A stretch of DNA of 64,000 bases from Combretum micranthum (lineage: Eukaryota; Streptophyta; Magnoliopsida; Myrtales; Combretaceae), in the NCBI GenBank assembly GCA_024138025.1, contig JAMXBD010000235.1, positions 124,001-188,000 on the forward strand. Reading direction: 5' to 3'. How positions within the stretch are numbered: the first letter of the stretch is position 1; each line of letters begins with the position of its first letter. The notes beneath the pieces were generated by a model that was not told the DNA's origin, did not search any database, and saw only the letters and a list, made by a program, of their open reading frames with translations. A program made the translations under genes and the position numbers. This document shows, one piece after another, positions 33,303 through 45,159 of the stretch.

Positions 33303-35235
33303 ATGGCACTAAAATTAACACAACCACATCACCAAAAACGATCCAAAAGGAGTTGAATCTAGGCCCCTTATTTAAGTAAGAACTACTCCATGAGCTCCAG
33401 TATGTTTAACTAATGAAGATAAGGAGAAGTACAATTTGTATCTAATTAAGAAGAAAATAGTTGAAAATGTTGTCCTGAGTTAAGAAGTGCTGAGAAGTTA
33501 CAGAATGGAGGAAGACCATAGGAATTATTTTGAAGATTCTTCTTGGGAGAGAGTTTTTGAAATTAAAGTAGAAGCATTTTGGAGAGGTGACCATGGCCTT
33601 CATGACTAGTTTTAGAACAAGAAGCAATGTGCCAAGTATAAAGGACTTAGTGCATTTCTATGCATCTGGGGAATATAGAGAAGTCACCATGAGGCAGTTC
33701 ATATGTACCATGGATTTGTATCATGAGAAAGAAGCTTTATTTGAACCTAAGTTCAAATAGCTTCCAATTAAAGTACTAGAGGAAGAATGGAGGAAGTTTA
33801 TAGCAAAAGAAATTGAAGGCAATTTCAGACCTTCTAAGACTACTACTTCAGACTTTAAGAGCTCAAGTGCTAGGATGCTACACTATCTGCTCATCAAGAG
33901 CATTTTCTCCAAGGCAGAAGGAGCATCTACAATTGCTGAAGCAGAGCTACACCCCTTAGTTAGTATGATGAGGGGAAGAAGATTTAATGTTGGTTTATTA
34001 ATGGCATGGAGGATGAGGTATCAAGCCAACTTGCAGTGTAAGGGAATATTTCTTAGAGGATTGATCACAAGAATCCTGAAGAATTTGGGTTTTTAGCCAA
34101 AGCAAGGCCAACTGATGTAGTTTGTAAGTTCAAGGAGCTACATAAGAGATCCTTCAGAGACTGGGGATTAGATGAAGTATGAGCTCAACTTGCTGCTGCA
34201 CCAGCCATAAAGGATATGAATGAGTCAGCTTAGAGCCCTAACCAATATTTCAAGAGCCATTAGCAGCACCTGTAGAGCCAAAACTAGAGTACCCTAGTGT
34301 GCTTATCCAATCAACCCCATCTCAACCATCAGCAGCCAGCTTCAATAAGCTTGAAGCTGAAGCGACATAAATGAAGAAACGGTTGGCTACTTTTGTGAAG
34401 AAAACTGAGGAGGACATGGAAGACCTAAAGCACACAATGAGTCAAATCATCTTGATGATGATGATGATGTTAGGACCTCCATCAACCCATCATCCCACAC
34501 ACATACCATCCCTAAACACATCACCTGCCCATACACATTCTCCATCTCACATACACTTACCATCTCCTACATACACAAAAACCTAAACACAATCTCCACC
34601 TTAAACACACACATAACCCCCACCACAAACCATTTCACAACAATTGGTTGAGTCGCTTGCTCATAACATCTATGAAGACAATGAAGTCAGTTTTCAAACA
34701 CATAACCCACCCATACCCTAACCACAAACTATGGAAGTTATTGCTAAACCAGAAGTAGTAGTAGAGGAATTGGATGAAGGAGGAGCACTTGAATAAGAAG
34801 GAAATGTTGGCCTTAATGCTTCACCACGTGAAGAAGAATCAGCTACACTAGCTGATCAATTGTTTTCTGATGAAGAATATTATAAGCTGGAGGTTGAAAT
34901 TGTTGCTGCTATGAGAGAAATAGAAAATCAGGCAATAGAGGAGAATATATGTAAGGTAATCTCTAATGATATTGCCAATTTGGTGATAAAAGAGGAGCAT
35001 ACACATGAAGAAGCTCCTAGTAAGCATAAGGACAGACTTGTGTCCCCTTTCCTTGCTCCTATTAAAAGAAGATAAAGCAGGATTAAAAGATGTACAAAGA
35101 AGAAACCTTTTGATAGGAGCAAACTTAATGTTCAAGAGGAGGGGTGTGATCAAAAAGCAACCTCGTGACTCTTGATGTGGCTGTAGTGGACAATCATGAA
35201 GCATTTTAGGTTATATTTCCAGAAGCCACAACTAA
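33303..35235 (+). pseudogene. Degraded Athila-type 3' ORF ('putative plant transposon protein')
   Basis: Begins near ATG 33303 with a basic start (HHQKRSKR). Pieces in shifting frames follow: MTSFRTRSNVPSIKDL (33602), EEEWRKFIAKEI, SSSARMLHYLLIKS, and MMRGRRFNVGLLMAWRM with LRGLITRIL (33875-34096). The last part resembles the conserved domain found in the 3' ORF of Athila-like elements and in proteins annotated as putative plant transposon protein. The C-terminal half is Pro/Thr/His- and Glu-rich (about 34370-35075) and stop-ridden. Function unknown; an envelope-like role has been proposed for such ORFs but not shown. The element is cut off by Ty3-B at 35236. Confidence 0.6.
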
Positions 35236-35700
35236 TGTTCCTGAATACAAATTATTAACTGGCTAATATGTATCTCCAAATACAGAGTAAACATTAATTC
35301 ATTGGCAATATTTCAATGTATATATCTCTATTCATTGCCCACATATATAGCTAGGATAATGAAGGTAGTTACAGTAGATTCTTTTTGTAGCAGATTTGGA
35401 CAAGTGACAAAAGATCATGACTCATGCCATTTCTTCAAATAACTAATAGTTAATGAAATATTGCTCTATTATTACAACCCATTACATATTTAGACTAAAC
35501 TATTATTAGGCCCATAATATAATAATTTGGCCCATCCTAATCAAGGTCCATAGCTGTTGCCTTCTTTACCATCTATACCCTCTGTTTAAGTTGCATTACC
35601 TGATCCGACTATTTGAAACAAGTTAGATTGTACTTCTCTAGCTAGCTTATCTTCATTATGTCGTATCGAAAACCCTAGCATAGTTTCCATCCTCACAACA
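35236..35700 (-). repeat. Ty3-B 3' LTR (465 bp)
   Basis: The plus strand reads TGTTCCTGAATACAAATTAT ... CCTCACAACA. The first about 70 bases align with 43993-44064. The inner end abuts a purine tract on the minus strand, as expected. Confidence 0.8.
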
Positions 35701-35715
35701 TCTTTCCCTCCTTCA
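35701..35715 (-). other. Ty3-B polypurine tract
   Basis: The minus strand reads GAAGGAGGGAAAGA immediately before the TG of the 3' LTR, the usual plus-strand primer for reverse transcription. Confidence 0.75.
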
Positions 35716-36350
35716 AGAACTGTTGTCCATAAGGGTTGATTTTGAAACGCAGACATATGTCGAAACTAAACTCTTATGTAGCTTCACTCTCAAGCTAGGT
35801 TAAAAGACTAACACTAATGTTTGTTGCAAGTCCTCTCTTAATCATCTTATGGTCAAGAATGGCTTCAAGTACCAATGCATCTTGATCTTGCAATGTTGTT
35901 AACATCTTGGTATGAAGCATTTGAGCTGCGAGACATGAAAAGTGGGATGGATGGTCATCTCAATGGGCAGATCTAGTCAGTAAGCCACTTCTTCGATCTT
36001 ATCCATAATCTTATAGGGACCATAGTATTTTAGATTTAGTTTGTGAATCTTGTGTTTCTTGAGACTATGATGTCCGTAGGATTGTAGTTTTACCAACACC
36101 CATTCTCTAATCTTAAAAACCCTATCACTTCGGCTCTTGTTTGCCAAAATCTTCATTCTATCTTGTTCCTTCTATAAATGGAATTGTAGGGTCTTGAGTG
36201 TCTTCTCTTTATCCACCAAAAGATGATCGACCAGTTAGTTCCTTGAATTTCCTGGTATGTATAGTAAATATAGTGTGGAGGGATACCTATATAATACTTC
36301 AAATGGAGTAGTTTTAGCTCTAGAATGATAATTTAAGTTATATCACCATT
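35716..36350 (-). pseudogene. Ty3-B integrase C-terminal part
   Basis: The minus strand reads YNLNYHS, TTPFEVLY, YIPGNS, DRMKILANKSRSDR, VLVKLQSYGHHS, LKYYGPYKIMDKI and then HPTFHVSQLK: the region after the integrase core, in family order but with stops. It joins the core at 40085 once the nested element is removed. Confidence 0.85.
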
Positions 36351-38779
36351 TTGACTGTAATGCCCTAAATTTAATCAAAGTATTACTGCCACTTATAATA
36401 CTTAAATATTATATGCTCAAGCTTCCTAGAATGATATGTTTATTTCGAACATTTGCTAATCGATTTTAGATTATCAAATCCTATAATTCATTTTTTTTTA
36501 TTTTGAATTGGATTTCCATTTCACAAAATAAACATTACAAAAACATTTCAGAAACTACTCTCATGAGTAGATTAGTTATCAATTACAAAATCATACCATC
36601 AAGTATCCCTTATACCTTTTATGATTGTAAACAAAGCTTTAAACCTTTATATACAAATCATGGGCTCTAAAACAAGCCATTAAAGAATATACAGACTTTA
36701 AAGATAAATCCTATTCTATAACAAACAAAAACAAATACAAATGAATACATGGTCCCAGCTTACATCACTCTCCTTCTCAAATCTCCAAGATCTTCAAAAA
36801 TACCCATAACCTGGGTCAATCAACATCATCATCACCAACATTATCATCATCAACATCAACAACAACATCAAAATCATCAACAATCATCATCATCCAATCA
36901 CCAATTATGAACTCCCATCATCTTTAAGATACCTGCAAAAAGAATAACAATAATAATAATGAGCCAAAGCTTAGTACATGGTAAGAGAAGCACACACAGA
37001 ATTTCACACGAGCTTAACTAAATATAATGCAACAAACAACAAGTTATTATCGTTAATTTAAAGTAAACAAATTCACACTGGAGTAGTCACACTATAGAAC
37101 AATCTAGGAAAATGATTTTCCATCCTTAACCCACCATCGCAGAAATGGGGGAGCGAGATGATAGCCTCCATAGGTGACTACCTCAGGGCAGGAATCTAGG
37201 GGTCCTAAGTAGCCGTAGCTACTCAAGGGATTGATATAAATAGCTCAAATATTTATATCTCTGATATAACCGATAAGGAAACGTAATCTCACCTAGGGTT
37301 TATAGCCGTTATCACCTTTACTTAACTTAATCAATAATATCACCTAGTACAAGTGTCCCCATAAACATGAATTAAATCATATTATATCCTTTTAAGAATA
37401 ATAAAATGTTATAACGATACAATATGATGCTCCTTATCAATTATCTACCGAGCCACTAAGTAAGATCATTGCATCATGACTAATGGCCTAAGCGCCTAAA
37501 CTACAGTACCCACTTGGATAAGGTTGCCGCTCTTCGGACCGGATTCAACAACACACTCACAATCATCACTCATCAATTATTAAGCTGAGTTTAAGTTTAA
37601 TTCATTTTAGGATGTCTATCCTAATAACCATCATGCAAGTTACTATGTATCTTATATTATTGAAATCCAAACAAGCTCAGAAGGGAAATTAGAAGCCAAC
37701 TCAAAAGATAGATAAGACATTCAAATTTGTAATTTCAAGAATTAAACCCATATAAGAAATCATACTCGTTATCTACTTATCTCAAACTCTTATTAAAATC
37801 CTATTTGATTAAACACTAAATTGGACCCCCGCTATGGCTACGAAGATTGCCTCGCCAAAATACAGATAGTTCTTCTTTGTCTGTCAAAGTATTCTTTTCA
37901 CTTTGATTATAGTATTTTATTACAAATGCATCAACAAAGCATTTATATTAAAAAAAATATTCATTTTACAAGAAAACACTCATTTGAAACAATATATTCA
38001 CCACGTTAATCTAAGGTTATCCTATCTTGTTAACTTAAACCAATTACTAATTATTAACTCATTTTAACTTAATCTTAGCCAAATTGATTAGAGTAAATCA
38101 TGTAATCCAATTACTAAGTCATTTTGATTAAACTTAGTCGATCTAACTCATTTTAACTTACTAAAGTCTATTTAGTCAAGTTAGACTAAGATCATTAACT
38201 AATTCATTTTATATCTAAGATTTATATTAACTTAAGCCTATATTAACTTAATCTTAGCCAAGTTAATAAATTTTAATCAATCTAATTCATTTTAGTTTAT
38301 TCAAGTTCATCAAGCCAAGTTGAACTTAGATTTTTAACTAGGTTTATTTTATATTTAACTCTATAGTTAATGAAATTATTTATTAAGTCTTTAAGTTAAC
38401 TAAACTCATACTTAATTATATCATTCAACAAGTATAATACATCAAATATCATTTATGTACTTCATTTTAGCTCAAAAATATTCATTTTATACTTAACAAA
38501 GCAAACATAAGTTTTTAACTTAGCTTGGAAAATATAGTAGTTGGAAAGAATTAAAATTTTGGGTTTGATGCTTTTTTAATGTTCAAAAACTTAAAACATG
38601 AAATTTGTATTTCTCTTTTTAAGCTTTCCAACGCATATTGAATCACCTCAATCTGAGTTTAAATGAAAAAGTTATGGTCAATTAACGAAAACATATTGCT
38701 GTAGGGAAATATACACGATCTATATACATCAGTAGTGTATATCCATGTGCTAAAGAATTTTGCCTGCTGTGGAGTCATG

Positions 38780-38920
38780 AGTGGATATACATAACCCATG
38801 TATGGGGGTGGTGCATATATATATGACCCGTGTAGAGGGGCGGTGTATGACTGGAACATGCCATTCCAAGCTTCTGATCAATCACGAGTCTCCCTATATG
38901 ACCCACGTATCCCCTATTTT
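38780..38920. repeat. GC-richer sub-repeats inside the 3.7-kb insertion
   Basis: Two adjacent units about 32 bases apart share the pattern ATAACCCATGTATGGGGGTG / ATGACCCGTGTAGAGGGGCG, and a third partial unit (ATGACCCACGTATCCCC) lies at about 38898. This stands out from the AT-rich background. Confidence 0.65.
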
Positions 38921-39437
38921 CCCTTGTCACGAAATTCTTTCTCTTCTTTTATATCTTTTATCAATTTTTACCGATTTTACTTCCATCAAAACATCGCTTA
39001 AACATCACACAAACCAGTGTTCATACTTCTAACACTTCTATATCCATCCAACACCATCAAACATCATGAACTCCTCCATCAAACCCCATATTTACTATTC
39101 ATCATCTTCCTCAACAATCTAACATACATCCACTATTAAACCAAAACATATAAACATAAATAACAACTAAAACAAAGTAAATAACAACTAAAACAAGTTT
39201 TCCTTATCTCTTTTTTTTTTTTTAGCAAAACAATTTCTTGGTTTTCTTTATCTTCTCTTCACTTCTTCTTCTTGTTATGGGCTACTTCTAACTTAATTTC
39301 TCTTCATGATTCTTATTATAATTGAGATTTGGGGGTTGAAATTGAAGAAGAAAAGAGGGAGAAGAAGGAAAGGGAAGGAAGAAAGAAAGATATGGGGGAG
39401 AGAGGGAGACAGAGAGCAGAAAAATAAAAGAAAAATA

Positions 39438-39456
39438 AGAGAGAGAGAGAGAGAGT
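39438..39456. repeat. (GA)n microsatellite in a purine-rich tract
   Basis: A GA dinucleotide run inside the wider purine-rich block 39335-39480 (pyrimidine-rich on the minus strand), probably the leader region of the LTR-like insertion. Confidence 0.85.
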
Positions 39457-40084
39457 AGATAAAGATAGGAAAAAAAATAAGAAAATTAAAGATATTTTCT
39501 AAATAAGGTATTGAGTTTAAACCTTTATGATGATTATCTTTAGTATGAAAACTAATTAGAAAATAATTTGAGAACATATGTTTTAGAAGTCTATAACTTG
39601 ATATAAAAACACAATTTAAAAGTTTAATTTATGAAAATCTAACATCTAATTAGGGTTCGAATTTAAAATTGATATTTTTAAACTAGTAATTGATTTCAAA
39701 AATTAATAAGATTTCACAAAATAGAAAATAGCTACAGTTTAAAGGTTTAGGAGTTTGTAAAACATTTAAAATATTTGTTTTGAGATTTAGGAGCTTAAAT
39801 TTGAATAAAAAGAGTTTAAAATGAAGGATTGCATTGAAATTGGATACTTTGATTTTAAAAAAGAAAAGTTATTGAGGAACATAGATGATATATTGGAAAA
39901 TATTTCAAATCTCAATTTCAACTTAATTCTATTTACTAATTTAATTACATCAAATTGTTTATTCCTTTCTCTACTATCTACTTATTTTATTTATTTAACT
40001 ATGTTTAAAATTAACTATCTATTATTTTATCCAATTAAATCGTCTCTAAATTAATTAGGTAAGAGTTTAGGATATTTCATTGAC

Positions 40085-40691
40085 AAAGCTAAGAATTCGC
40101 TCCACCTTATTGGAGTCTCACTTGAAACACATCGTAGATATGTTTCCAGGCACTTGTTCATAACCTCAGTTTGACCATCAGTTTGTGGATGGTGAGTAGA
40201 TGATAACTTAAATTCAACTCCTTGTAACTTAAAAAATTCACCCCAAAAATGACTGATGAAAACTAGGTCCCTGTCACTGACAATTAAATTAGGTAGTCAT
40301 GTAACTTGAACACATTCTCTAAGTATAACTTGGCTATCTATGATGATGTACATGGTATTACAACCCTATAAAATGAGCATACTTTCTAAGCCTATCTATA
40401 ACCACCATTATCGCATCTTTGCCATGTGATTTTGGGAGGCCTTCGATAAAATCCATACCAACATCAGTTCAGTACACTTTAGGGATTGGTAAGGATTGTA
40501 AGAGACCTGGTTAAGCCACATTCTCATGTTTGTGTTGTTGATAAACATCACATTCCCGTATTTATTGCTTAACGTCCCTCTCCATACTCGACCAAGTGAA
40601 AATTGAGTACAACCTCTTAAATGTAGCTTGTGACCCCGAATGACCACCAATTACCCCATCATGATATAAAGATATCAGCTTCTGTCTAAGT
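40085..40691 (-). pseudogene. Ty3-B integrase N-terminus and core
   Basis: The minus strand, in broken frames, gives HDGVIGGHSG with CDVYQQ (zinc-binding part; the first Cys lies nearby in a stop-ridden stretch), then [21 protein letters not shown] and a segment corresponding to HPQTDGQTEV in family members (here with SPSTN and a stop). It ends at ILSFVNE where the nested insertion begins. Confidence 0.85.
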
Positions 40692-41280
40692 TCAACATTG
40701 GCTCCCAACAAAACGCCCTTTCTTCCACAGTAGGCCATGATCTATGGTAAAACCTTTCACCAATTCACCTTCTTCCTGCTGCTTGTAAATGGTGTCATAA
40801 GACCCACCACCCAACACACTGGCCTTGATCTCATCCAAAGTGTCTAGTGATAAGCTGGCAGTGTGAACCATAGCCTTCAAACTTGCACAACCTGCATGAG
40901 AAAGAGCACCAACGACTATATTGGCTTGGCTACTTCTGTATTGGATTTTGTAATCCAAGCCAAGCAATTTTGTTAACCACTTCTGTTGACTGTTAGTGGT
41001 TATCCTTTGATCCAACAAAAATTTTAAACTTTGGCGGTCTCTTTTAATGATAAAATGTCTTCAAAGCATATAATGTCTCCACTTATCCATAGCTTGTACT
41101 ATGATTAGCATCTCTTTCTCATAAAAAGATAATCCTTTCTGTCTCTCGCCTAATGCTTTGCTTAGATTAGCAATAGGATGTTGTTCTTGCATTAAAACAA
41201 TGCCAACCCTTTCATCACTTGCATCAATTTCAATAACAATGATTTAAAAAATCAGGTAGTCTCAAGACTAGTGCTTTTGT
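40692..41280 (-). pseudogene. Ty3-B RNase H region
   Basis: The open frame 40692-41018 carries QQKWLTKLLGLDYKIQYRSS and ALSH, the end of RNase H (family ADALSR), then the linker to integrase. Upstream frames are broken. The first catalytic region lies around 41200-41260 with stops. Confidence 0.8.
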
Positions 41281-42044
41281 CAACATTTTCTTCACTAACT
41301 CAAATGTACTCTCTGCATTATCACCCCAAGCAAACCCATTTTTCTTTAACAACTATGTGAATGGCTTAGTGATTATTCAATAGCCTTAGATGAACCTATG
41401 GTAGTAACCAATAAGGCCAAGGAACCCTTTGAGCTATCAGACATTAGTAGGTTTAGGTCAATTATGAATGTCTTCAACCTTCTTAGGATCCATAGTTACT
41501 CGGTGTTCTGAGATGAGTGCCCCAAATACTCTATGTGGGACTCTCTAAAGACACATTTGCTCTTTTTCGACAATAATGATTCTCTCCTCAAAATCCAAAG
41601 TGTAATCCTCAAATGCTAGACATGCTCCTCTATGTTTTGGCTATAAACCAATATATCATCAAAAAATACCAGTATGAATTTACTCAAATGCTCCTTGAAT
41701 AATTCAATCAATAAGCTTTGAAATGTAGAAGAGCATGCATTAATTAGGCTAAAGGGCATAACTACAAACTCATAGTGGCCTTCGTGAGTCTTAAAAGCAG
41801 TTTTACAGACATCTTTAGGATCCATCAAAATCTGATGATAACCTGACCTTAAATCGAGCTTGCTAAAATAACAAGTTCCAAAAAGCTCATTGAACAGGTC
41901 CTCAATTAGAGGAATTGGATATCTGTCCTTAACAGTGAGCTTATTGAGCTCATGATAGTCAACACGTATCATCCATGTATTATCCTTCTTTCTCACTAAC
42001 ACAACAAGAGAAGAGGAAGGACAATGGCTGAGGCGTATAGTGAC
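41281..42044 (-). pseudogene. Ty3-B reverse transcriptase
   Basis: The frame 41616-42002 (128 codons) contains WMIRVDYHELNKLTVKDRYP, FSKLDLRSGYHQI, HEGHYEFVVMPF and the active-site box LVFFDDILVYS, with both aspartates intact. A one-residue expansion follows INAC (INACSSTFQ versus family NAPSTFQ). The thumb region below 41616 is broken. Confidence 0.9.
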
Positions 42045-42464
42045 TTATTTTAACATTTCCTTCACTATAGCTTCTAAGATATTCTTTTGTGTTGCGGAAT
42101 GTCTATAAAGCCTTAAGTTGATAGGCTGAGCTCCTTCCAATAGGTGAATTTGATGTTCATGACCTCTGGAAGGAGGTAAGGTATGGAATTCTTCAAAAAG
42201 GTCATTAAACTCTTCAATAACTTCTAATAAATAGGGTGGTACCTTGCAAAATTCCTCCTTCTCAGCTCTCATCTGCTGGCCATTCACTATCCAACATTGA
42301 ATGTCAATGTCAAAGCCCTGGTTGGCAACCAACTTAGTTAGATGTTTCTCATCAATAGTCAACGGTGTTTCATTAATGGCTAGTAATTTGCAAGGCTTAC
42401 TGTCTTGAACAAATTCCATTGTAAGATCACAAAAATTCTAAACAATATTTCCCAATTGTCTCAA
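42045..42464 (-). pseudogene. Ty3-B protease-RT connector
   Basis: The frame 42045-42419 has VPPYLLEVIEEFNDLFEE and GHEHQIHLLEGAQPIN, the conserved lead-in to reverse transcriptase. A stop separates it from the protease. Confidence 0.75.
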
Positions 42465-42740
42465 CTAAGGTATCCCAAGCACTACATCCTCTCCTTCCAA
42501 GGGTAATATATGACATTCCACATCAAATTGGTGATCTTGTATCACTAAACTTAAACATGTTACATATCCCTTGGTTGAAATTGGACTACCATCCGCCAAC
42601 ATCACCTTAACGGATTTAGTATCCTCCACTAGACACCCCAATTGCTTACAAACCCTTTCATCCACAAAACTGAGTGAACTACCATAATCTACAAAAATTC
42701 TTAGTTTCTTCTTTTTGTAAAAGGCATTAAATCTCATCAT
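42465..42740 (-). pseudogene. Ty3-B aspartic protease, active-site triad changed
   Basis: A retropepsin-like frame: LRIFVDYGSSLSFVDE near the start and EDVVLGIP at the end. The catalytic triad D-S/T-G reads D-Y-G. The Asp and Gly remain, but the hydroxyl residue is lost, so activity is doubtful. Confidence 0.75.
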
Positions 42741-43960
42741 ATCATGCTCTTGTGACTAATTGATAGCATATATTGATAGCTTGGATAGCTCATCTTCCAA
42801 TGTCGGATTATCCACCTGAGTACCATCCTCCTCCAATTCATTAGTTTCTTCCTCAACCAACAACATCTCGAATGGCTCGTTCTTATAATGATGACTCGAC
42901 CCAAATGTTTCATCACACTTGAAATATTGATAGCTTTGTCATTTTTCATCCAATTCTTTGGGTGTGAGTTTCCTGATAGGACGGGTAGAGGTTGGTTTTG
43001 TGTGTATATAGGTATTATGTTGGTGTTTTGGAGGAAACTGTTTAGCTTGAGTGATAGGTGTTTGTGGGGTTTTAGAGTAAGTCAGAGTTTTTGGGGTTAG
43101 TGTGTGGTTGTAATGGGAATTAGTGTTGCTGATATAGGTTGTTTGGTGGTTTTGTATGGAAATTTTGTGGCTGTGAGAGTAGTTTCTTAAAGTTTAGCAA
43201 GGGTGTAAGCATGTTGTAGAGATTGAAGTTGAAACATGCGAACTGGGTATTGGATCTTAGGTTTAAGGCCACTCAAGAAACAACTTATCTCCTGGGTTTT
43301 GGTTAAATGCAATAAGGTTGTCAAGTACTCAAATTCTACTTAATATTCCTCTAATGTTCCCTATTGAACCAATTCCTTAAGTAAGGCCATAGGATCATCA
43401 AAGGTTCCTCTCCTGACCCTTTGTTTTAACCCTAACACAAACCTGTTCCAAGTAATGGGAGTAGGAGAAACCCAATTTTGAACAAAAGAATGGTACCAAT
43501 GTGAAGGTAAATCCTCTAAATGCATTGCAGTAACCTTAACTCTTAAATTGCATGGTATATCATCTAGTTAAAAAACAATGCTCTACTTTAATTAACCAAG
43601 ATTTAAAGTCCTCACTAGAAAATGAGGGAAACCCAAATGTGTTGCTCTGGTGGTTAGTTGATAGGGTGTTTCATCCGCTGTAAGAAGATCCTTCAGGACT
43701 ACTTTTGCTTTCCCTGCCTTAGAACTACTGGGTGGAGTACCACCCATACTCACTGCATCTCCTAAGCTTCCAAATTGCATATGACATGAACTAACTCCTT
43801 CATTTACTTTCTTTTGCAGGTCTACCAAGGTTACACCATAGCAGTCAAGTGTAGATTATTGCTCGAATAAGTCCATAAAATTCTTGAGCGGCCTTCCTTC
43901 TTGGTCCTTAAGCAAGGACTTCACAGATTCATCCATTTGATCACCACTACACGTCTTGAC
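42741..43960 (-). pseudogene. Ty3-B gag with degraded zinc knuckle
   Basis: Starts near an ATG after the primer site. It contains ENFMDLFEQ-type and MVDLQKKV segments, a Pro/Ser linker and, near 42890-42980, IRKLTPKELDEK, then FKCDETFGSSHHY in place of the family CFNCDEKFGPGHRC. The first and last cysteines of the knuckle are gone. Many stops. Confidence 0.65.
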
Positions 43961-43974
43961 CATCCACCCAACAA

Positions 43975-43987
43975 GGCTCTAATACCA
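43975..43987 (-). other. Ty3-B primer-binding site, tRNA-iMet type
   Basis: The minus strand reads TGGTATTAGAGCC, one C-to-T change from the standard TGGTATCAGAGCC. It lies five bases from the LTR end. Confidence 0.85.
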
Positions 43988-43992
43988 ATTGG

Positions 43993-44064
43993 TGTAGGAT
44001 TATACAAATTATTAAATAGCTAACATATATCTCTGAATACAGAGTGAACATTAATTCACTGGCA
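43993..44064 (-). repeat. Ty3-B 5' LTR, truncated
   Basis: The plus strand TGTAGGATTATACAAATTAT... aligns with the first about 70 bases of the 3' LTR (35236 on). After 'ggca' at 44064 the match stops abruptly and different sequence begins. The missing about 390 bases were not found further right. Confidence 0.75.
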
Positions 44065-44779
44065 TAGCCTACATTTACTTTTCATATTTCCCATAAAAAA
44101 AAAAACAACTCTTACATATATCAAATCACATTACTAATAATCTCTTCCCACCACCACCCCCCTCTCAGCCACCCTCTACCCTCTTTTTCTTGAAAAGGAG
44201 CACGTTGGCTCCCCTATGTACTCCCTATTGTTTTTATTCCTTTCAATTTCTTTTTTATACATTAATTCATCAATTTTACCTACAAATACCTCATACCTCC
44301 ATTCATTTTCACACTTTCACTCATTACCAAACTCTCTCAATTTTCTCTCATTTCTCTCCCTCTCTTTTTCTCTACACCGGCATCCTTTCCCTCTCCCTTA
44401 ATCTCTCACAGCCCTGTCTCTTGTTAACACACACACACATCCCTTTGTTTTCCTCTTTTAGGTAAATTCTTACTCCATATTTCCTTAGTTGATATTATGA
44501 GTTATTATCTAAGTTTCATGCATTATCCATGGAATAAAATCTTCCCATGATGCATTAACGCTAGGAATGATAATGCTAACATGAAACTTTTATCATGTTA
44601 TATTTATGAACCTAATGGGTTCATATTCATGTTGTTATATTTTCGGTATCTAATCTAACCATCTATATGCACAAATATGTTTATATATCTTTATGTCTAT
44701 AGAGCATATTGCTCACTAATCTAGCATTCATGTCATGCTCTTATTTATTTCATGCAATCTTATTGTTTTATGCTTTAAT

Positions 44780-44806
44780 ACACACACACACACCCACACA
44801 CACACA
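44780..44806. repeat. (CA)n microsatellite
   Basis: CA run with one interruption (ACACACCCACAC). Confidence 0.9.
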
Positions 44807-45159
44807 TATGTTGTTATATGATTTGAGCATGGTATGTTATGATCATATATGTTTATGAATTGATTTTGAAAATTTCAATGTGTTAGAGAATGAAAACGTA
44901 CAGTAAATTGGGTTTTCACTAGTTAAACCGAATCAGTTTGCTTTAGTTTATCCATAAACCGACTTTCGAAAATTATAAAACTTTTTAGTAAACTAAAAAA
45001 ATATGTTAGGGACCAAGAACCTATTTAACAACCCCATGAATTGACTATATCACTTTCAAACTGGTAGGATAATAAATAATGCCGAAAATGTGAAATGGGG
45101 AATCACGGCCACGATCACAACTGTTATGGCCATGTCACAGCCGTGCCTAGGGGCATAAT

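Larger units (their letters stand above)
36356..40079 (-). mobile_element. Long non-coding LTR-like insertion (3,724 bp) with 5-bp TSD
   Basis: The plus strand starts TGTAATGCCCTAAA and ends AGGATATTTCA, flanked by TTGAC on both sides (36351-36355 and 40080-40084). TG...CA ends and a 5-bp duplication are the marks of LTR elements. The first 14 bases of each strand match at 11 positions. No protein of any retroelement is visible. On the minus strand there is a CT-rich block (about 39480-39330), a GC-richer sub-repeat block (38700-38930), and near the end a stretch resembling an LTR 3' part. It could be a solo LTR of a long-LTR element or a large non-autonomous derivative; orientation is inferred from a related copy at 44.1-46.9 kb. 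Confidence 0.8.
35236..44064 (-). mobile_element. Ty3-B: degraded Ty3/gypsy retrotransposon carrying a nested insertion
   Basis: Minus-strand order: 5' LTR fragment (43993-44064), tRNA-iMet primer site, gag, protease, reverse transcriptase, RNase H, integrase, polypurine tract and 3' LTR (35236-35700). The integrase is split by a separate 3,724-bp insertion (36356-40079). Without it Ty3-B would be about 5.1 kb up to the break in its 5' LTR. The coding parts are broken by many stops. No target duplication can be read because the outer end of the 5' LTR is missing. Confidence 0.9.

Noticed and set aside
34848..35204. 118-codon minus-strand frame
   Set aside because: Antisense shadow of the Glu/Lys-rich end of the degraded Athila-type 3' ORF.
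41979..42110. Possible intact pol in Ty3-B
   Set aside because: Frames on either side of this point are separated by stops, and the protease triad is changed; the element is a pseudogene throughout.
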